DNA of 6,365 bases, taken from the NCBI GenBank assembly GCA_030605745.1, contig JAUWHT010000412.1, forward strand, positions 1-6,365, read 5' to 3'. The DNA is from Pirellulales bacterium. GTDB lineage: Bacteria; Planctomycetota; Planctomycetia; Pirellulales; Thermoguttaceae. The translations under genes and the position numbers were made by a program. The notes under the pieces were generated by a model. That model saw only the letters and a list, made by a program, of their open reading frames with translations. It made no database searches and was not told where the DNA came from. The first letter of the stretch is position 1, and each line of letters opens with the position of its first letter. This document shows, piece after piece, positions 5,234 to 6,365 of the stretch.

Positions 5234-5262
5234 TTGATCGGCGGGTCAGAAAACCGTATCGT
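5234..5262 (+). promoter_or_regulatory. Possible promoter TTGATC-N17-TATCGT before the acyltransferase gene
   Basis: A TTGATC (5234-5239) and TATCGT (5257-5262) pair has the ideal 17-base spacing in the 79-base gap after the antitoxin gene. The -10 match is moderate. A transcript from it would start near 5270, with a short leader ending in GGGAGG (5281-5286). That ribosome site sits in the loop and stem of a small hairpin (AGGG 5280-5283 with CCCT 5290-5293). Confidence 0.35.
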
Positions 5263-5295
5263 GCCACACCATAAACCATAGGGAGGAAACCCTGC

Positions 5296-6216
5296 ATGCA
5301 CTGCAAGCATTTCGTTGATTTTCTCGTTTATCTGATAGTTCGCGTGTTGATCTGCATTGTGCAGACGATGCGGATTGAGACCGGCCGGGGCGTTGCCAGG
5401 TGTCTGGGGTGGGTGTTTTGCAATGTGCTGCGAGTCCGCGCCCAGGTGGTCGATGATAACCTGGCTCATGCTTTCCCTAAGCTCTCCAAAGCGCAGCGGG
5501 TCCGACTGGCCCGGCGGATGTGGCGGCACCTGTTCCTGCTGGTGTTCGAGGTGGCGCTGGCACCGCGGAAGATCCACGAGACGAACTGGCGGCAGTACGT
5601 CACCCTGCTGGATGATGACAAGCTGGTGCGGCTGCTGCTGGGCGAGCGTCCGACGCTGATCGTTACGGCCCATTTCGGCAACTTCGAGTTGGCTGGCTAC
5701 GTGCTGGCGATGCTGGGCTTTCCTACCCATACGGTTGCCCGAACGCTCGACAATCCGTACCTGGACCGATTTCTGAACCGATTTCGCGGCGGGACCGGCC
5801 AGTACATGATCCCCAAGAACGGCGGCTACGAGCAGATCGTGGAGGTACTCGGCGGCGGCGGCACGATGACGTTTCTGGCCGATCAGTATGCCGGGCCGAA
5901 GGGCTGTTGGGTGGAGTTTTTCGGGCGACAGGCGTCGGCCCACAAGGCGATCGCGCTTTTGGCCCTGGACAACGACGCCCCGGTGGTCGTCTGTTCCGCC
6001 CGCCGACTGGGCCGACCGCTGCACGTCGAGTTGCACACCGCGGCAATCGCCGATCCACGCGACCCGCGCGACGAAGTTAGCAGCGTCCGCCACCTGACGC
6101 AGTGGTACACCAGCCGCCTGGAAGAGATCATCGCCCGCACGCCCACCCAGTACTGGTGGCTCCACCGCCGCTGGAAAGACACCCGCAAGCAACGGCGCGA
6201 CCGAAAGAATGTGTAA
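5296..6216 (+). CDS. LpxL/HtrB-like lysophospholipid (lipid A) acyltransferase
   Basis: A 306-residue protein of the lipid A biosynthesis acyltransferase family, of normal length. An N-terminal hydrophobic segment (about 8-24) anchors it to the inner membrane. The catalytic HX4E motif is AHFGNFE with H126 and E131. Further family hallmarks are TFLADQYAGPKG with D196-Q197, a following FFG (208-210), and the C-terminal YWWLHRRWK (286-294). Such enzymes move an acyl chain from acyl-ACP to a lipid A precursor, or in related branches to other lysolipids, on the cytoplasmic face. The presence of this gene suggests a lipid A-like outer membrane. GGGAGG at 5281-5286, nine bases before ATG 5296, supports the start. 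The gene returns to the GC-rich background (about 62% in a sampled line) and has no recognisable partner genes here. Acyl donor and acceptor cannot be told from sequence. Confidence 0.92.
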   Translation: MHCKHFVDFLVYLIVRVLICIVQTMRIETGRGVARCLGWVFCNVLRVRAQVVDDNLAHAFPKLSKAQRVRLARRMWRHLFLLVFEVALAPRKIHETNWRQYVTLLDDDKLVRLLLGERPTLIVTAHFGNFELAGYVLAMLGFPTHTVARTLDNPYLDRFLNRFRGGTGQYMIPKNGGYEQIVEVLGGGGTMTFLADQYAGPKGCWVEFFGRQASAHKAIALLALDNDAPVVVCSARRLGRPLHVELHTAAIADPRDPRDEVSSVRHLTQWYTSRLEEIIARTPTQYWWLHRRWKDTRKQRRDRKNV

Positions 6217-6325
6217 TAAGGAAAAAAGGGTAGTGCCTCATGATGTTGGCAAGAAATAGCGGGGTTGTTATGCTATTGCCTCTCCTGTTGCGCCTAAATG
6301 TGCTAGCAGTGCAAGGAGGCTGGCG

Positions 6326-6365
6326 ATGGCAAGGAAAGATCGGAGCAACCAGCACAATGGTGCTG
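6326..6365 (+). CDS. Start of a gene running off the window (partial)
   Basis: AAGGAGG (6313-6319) lies six bases before ATG 6326 and begins MARKDRSNQHNGA, cut by the window end. The Shine-Dalgarno site is close to perfect. The alternative is an overlapping open frame from ATG 6240 (MMLARNSGVVMLLPLLLRLN), also open to the end and with a hydrophobic stretch, but with a poorer ribosome site. Too little is present to name a product. Confidence 0.35.
   Translation, partial: MARKDRSNQHNGA

Noticed and set aside
5053..6192. 379-codon minus-strand frame opposite the acyltransferase
   Set aside because: It is a GC-rich shadow of a well-recognised gene on the plus strand and shows no domain.

Overview
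The window looks like a stretch of a GC-rich Gram-negative bacterial chromosome, most plausibly a planctomycete (Pirellulales-like). This is inferred from gene types and protein style: a CPBP-type membrane protease, a Gfo/Idh/MocA oxidoreductase, a Tat-signal sugar-isomerase-like protein starting MNRRDFFGTS, and an LpxL-like acyltransferase that implies a lipid A type outer membrane. No rRNA or other taxonomic marker is present, so the assignment is tentative. No tRNA, rRNA or CRISPR array was seen.

Layout. Positions 1-92 hold a tandem heptamer repeat, AATCCC(C/T) x6, directly before a CPBP intramembrane protease gene (93-1025, +). A G-rich version of the heptamer, in the opposite orientation, starts at that gene's stop codon. 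A short intergenic stretch follows with an operator-like inverted repeat and a GC-rich, REP-like palindromic repeat. Next comes a Gfo/Idh/MocA NAD-dependent oxidoreductase (1243-2334, +). Convergent to it is a secreted (Tat-signal) protein with an L-fucose/L-arabinose isomerase-like fold (2410-3960, -). It has a good promoter and a strong Shine-Dalgarno site, and its base composition is clearly AT-richer than its neighbours.

The 715-base gap at 3961-4675 is explained largely by a 428-bp non-autonomous transposable element (4203-4630). It has perfect 21-bp terminal inverted repeats beginning GGCTCTTCCG and a perfect 8-bp target duplication ATTTTTTC, the signature of the ISL3 family. It contains no transposase. 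Immediately beyond it lies a type II toxin-antitoxin pair in toxin-first order: a RelE/ParE-type toxin (4676-4996) overlapping a Phd/YefM-type antitoxin (4974-5216). After this comes an LpxL/HtrB-like acyltransferase (5296-6216, +). The window ends with the probable first codons of another gene.

How the parts relate. The native, about 62-65% GC genes (protease, oxidoreductase, acyltransferase) have unrelated housekeeping or metabolic roles and do not form an obvious operon. The middle part (about 2.4-5.2 kb) reads as an accessory insert: an AT-rich exported isomerase-like gene, a MITE-like element and a toxin-antitoxin module. The points most worth following are the ISL3-type MITE next to the toxin promoter, the exported sugar-isomerase-like protein, and the telomere-like heptamer arrays in inverted orientation around the protease gene.
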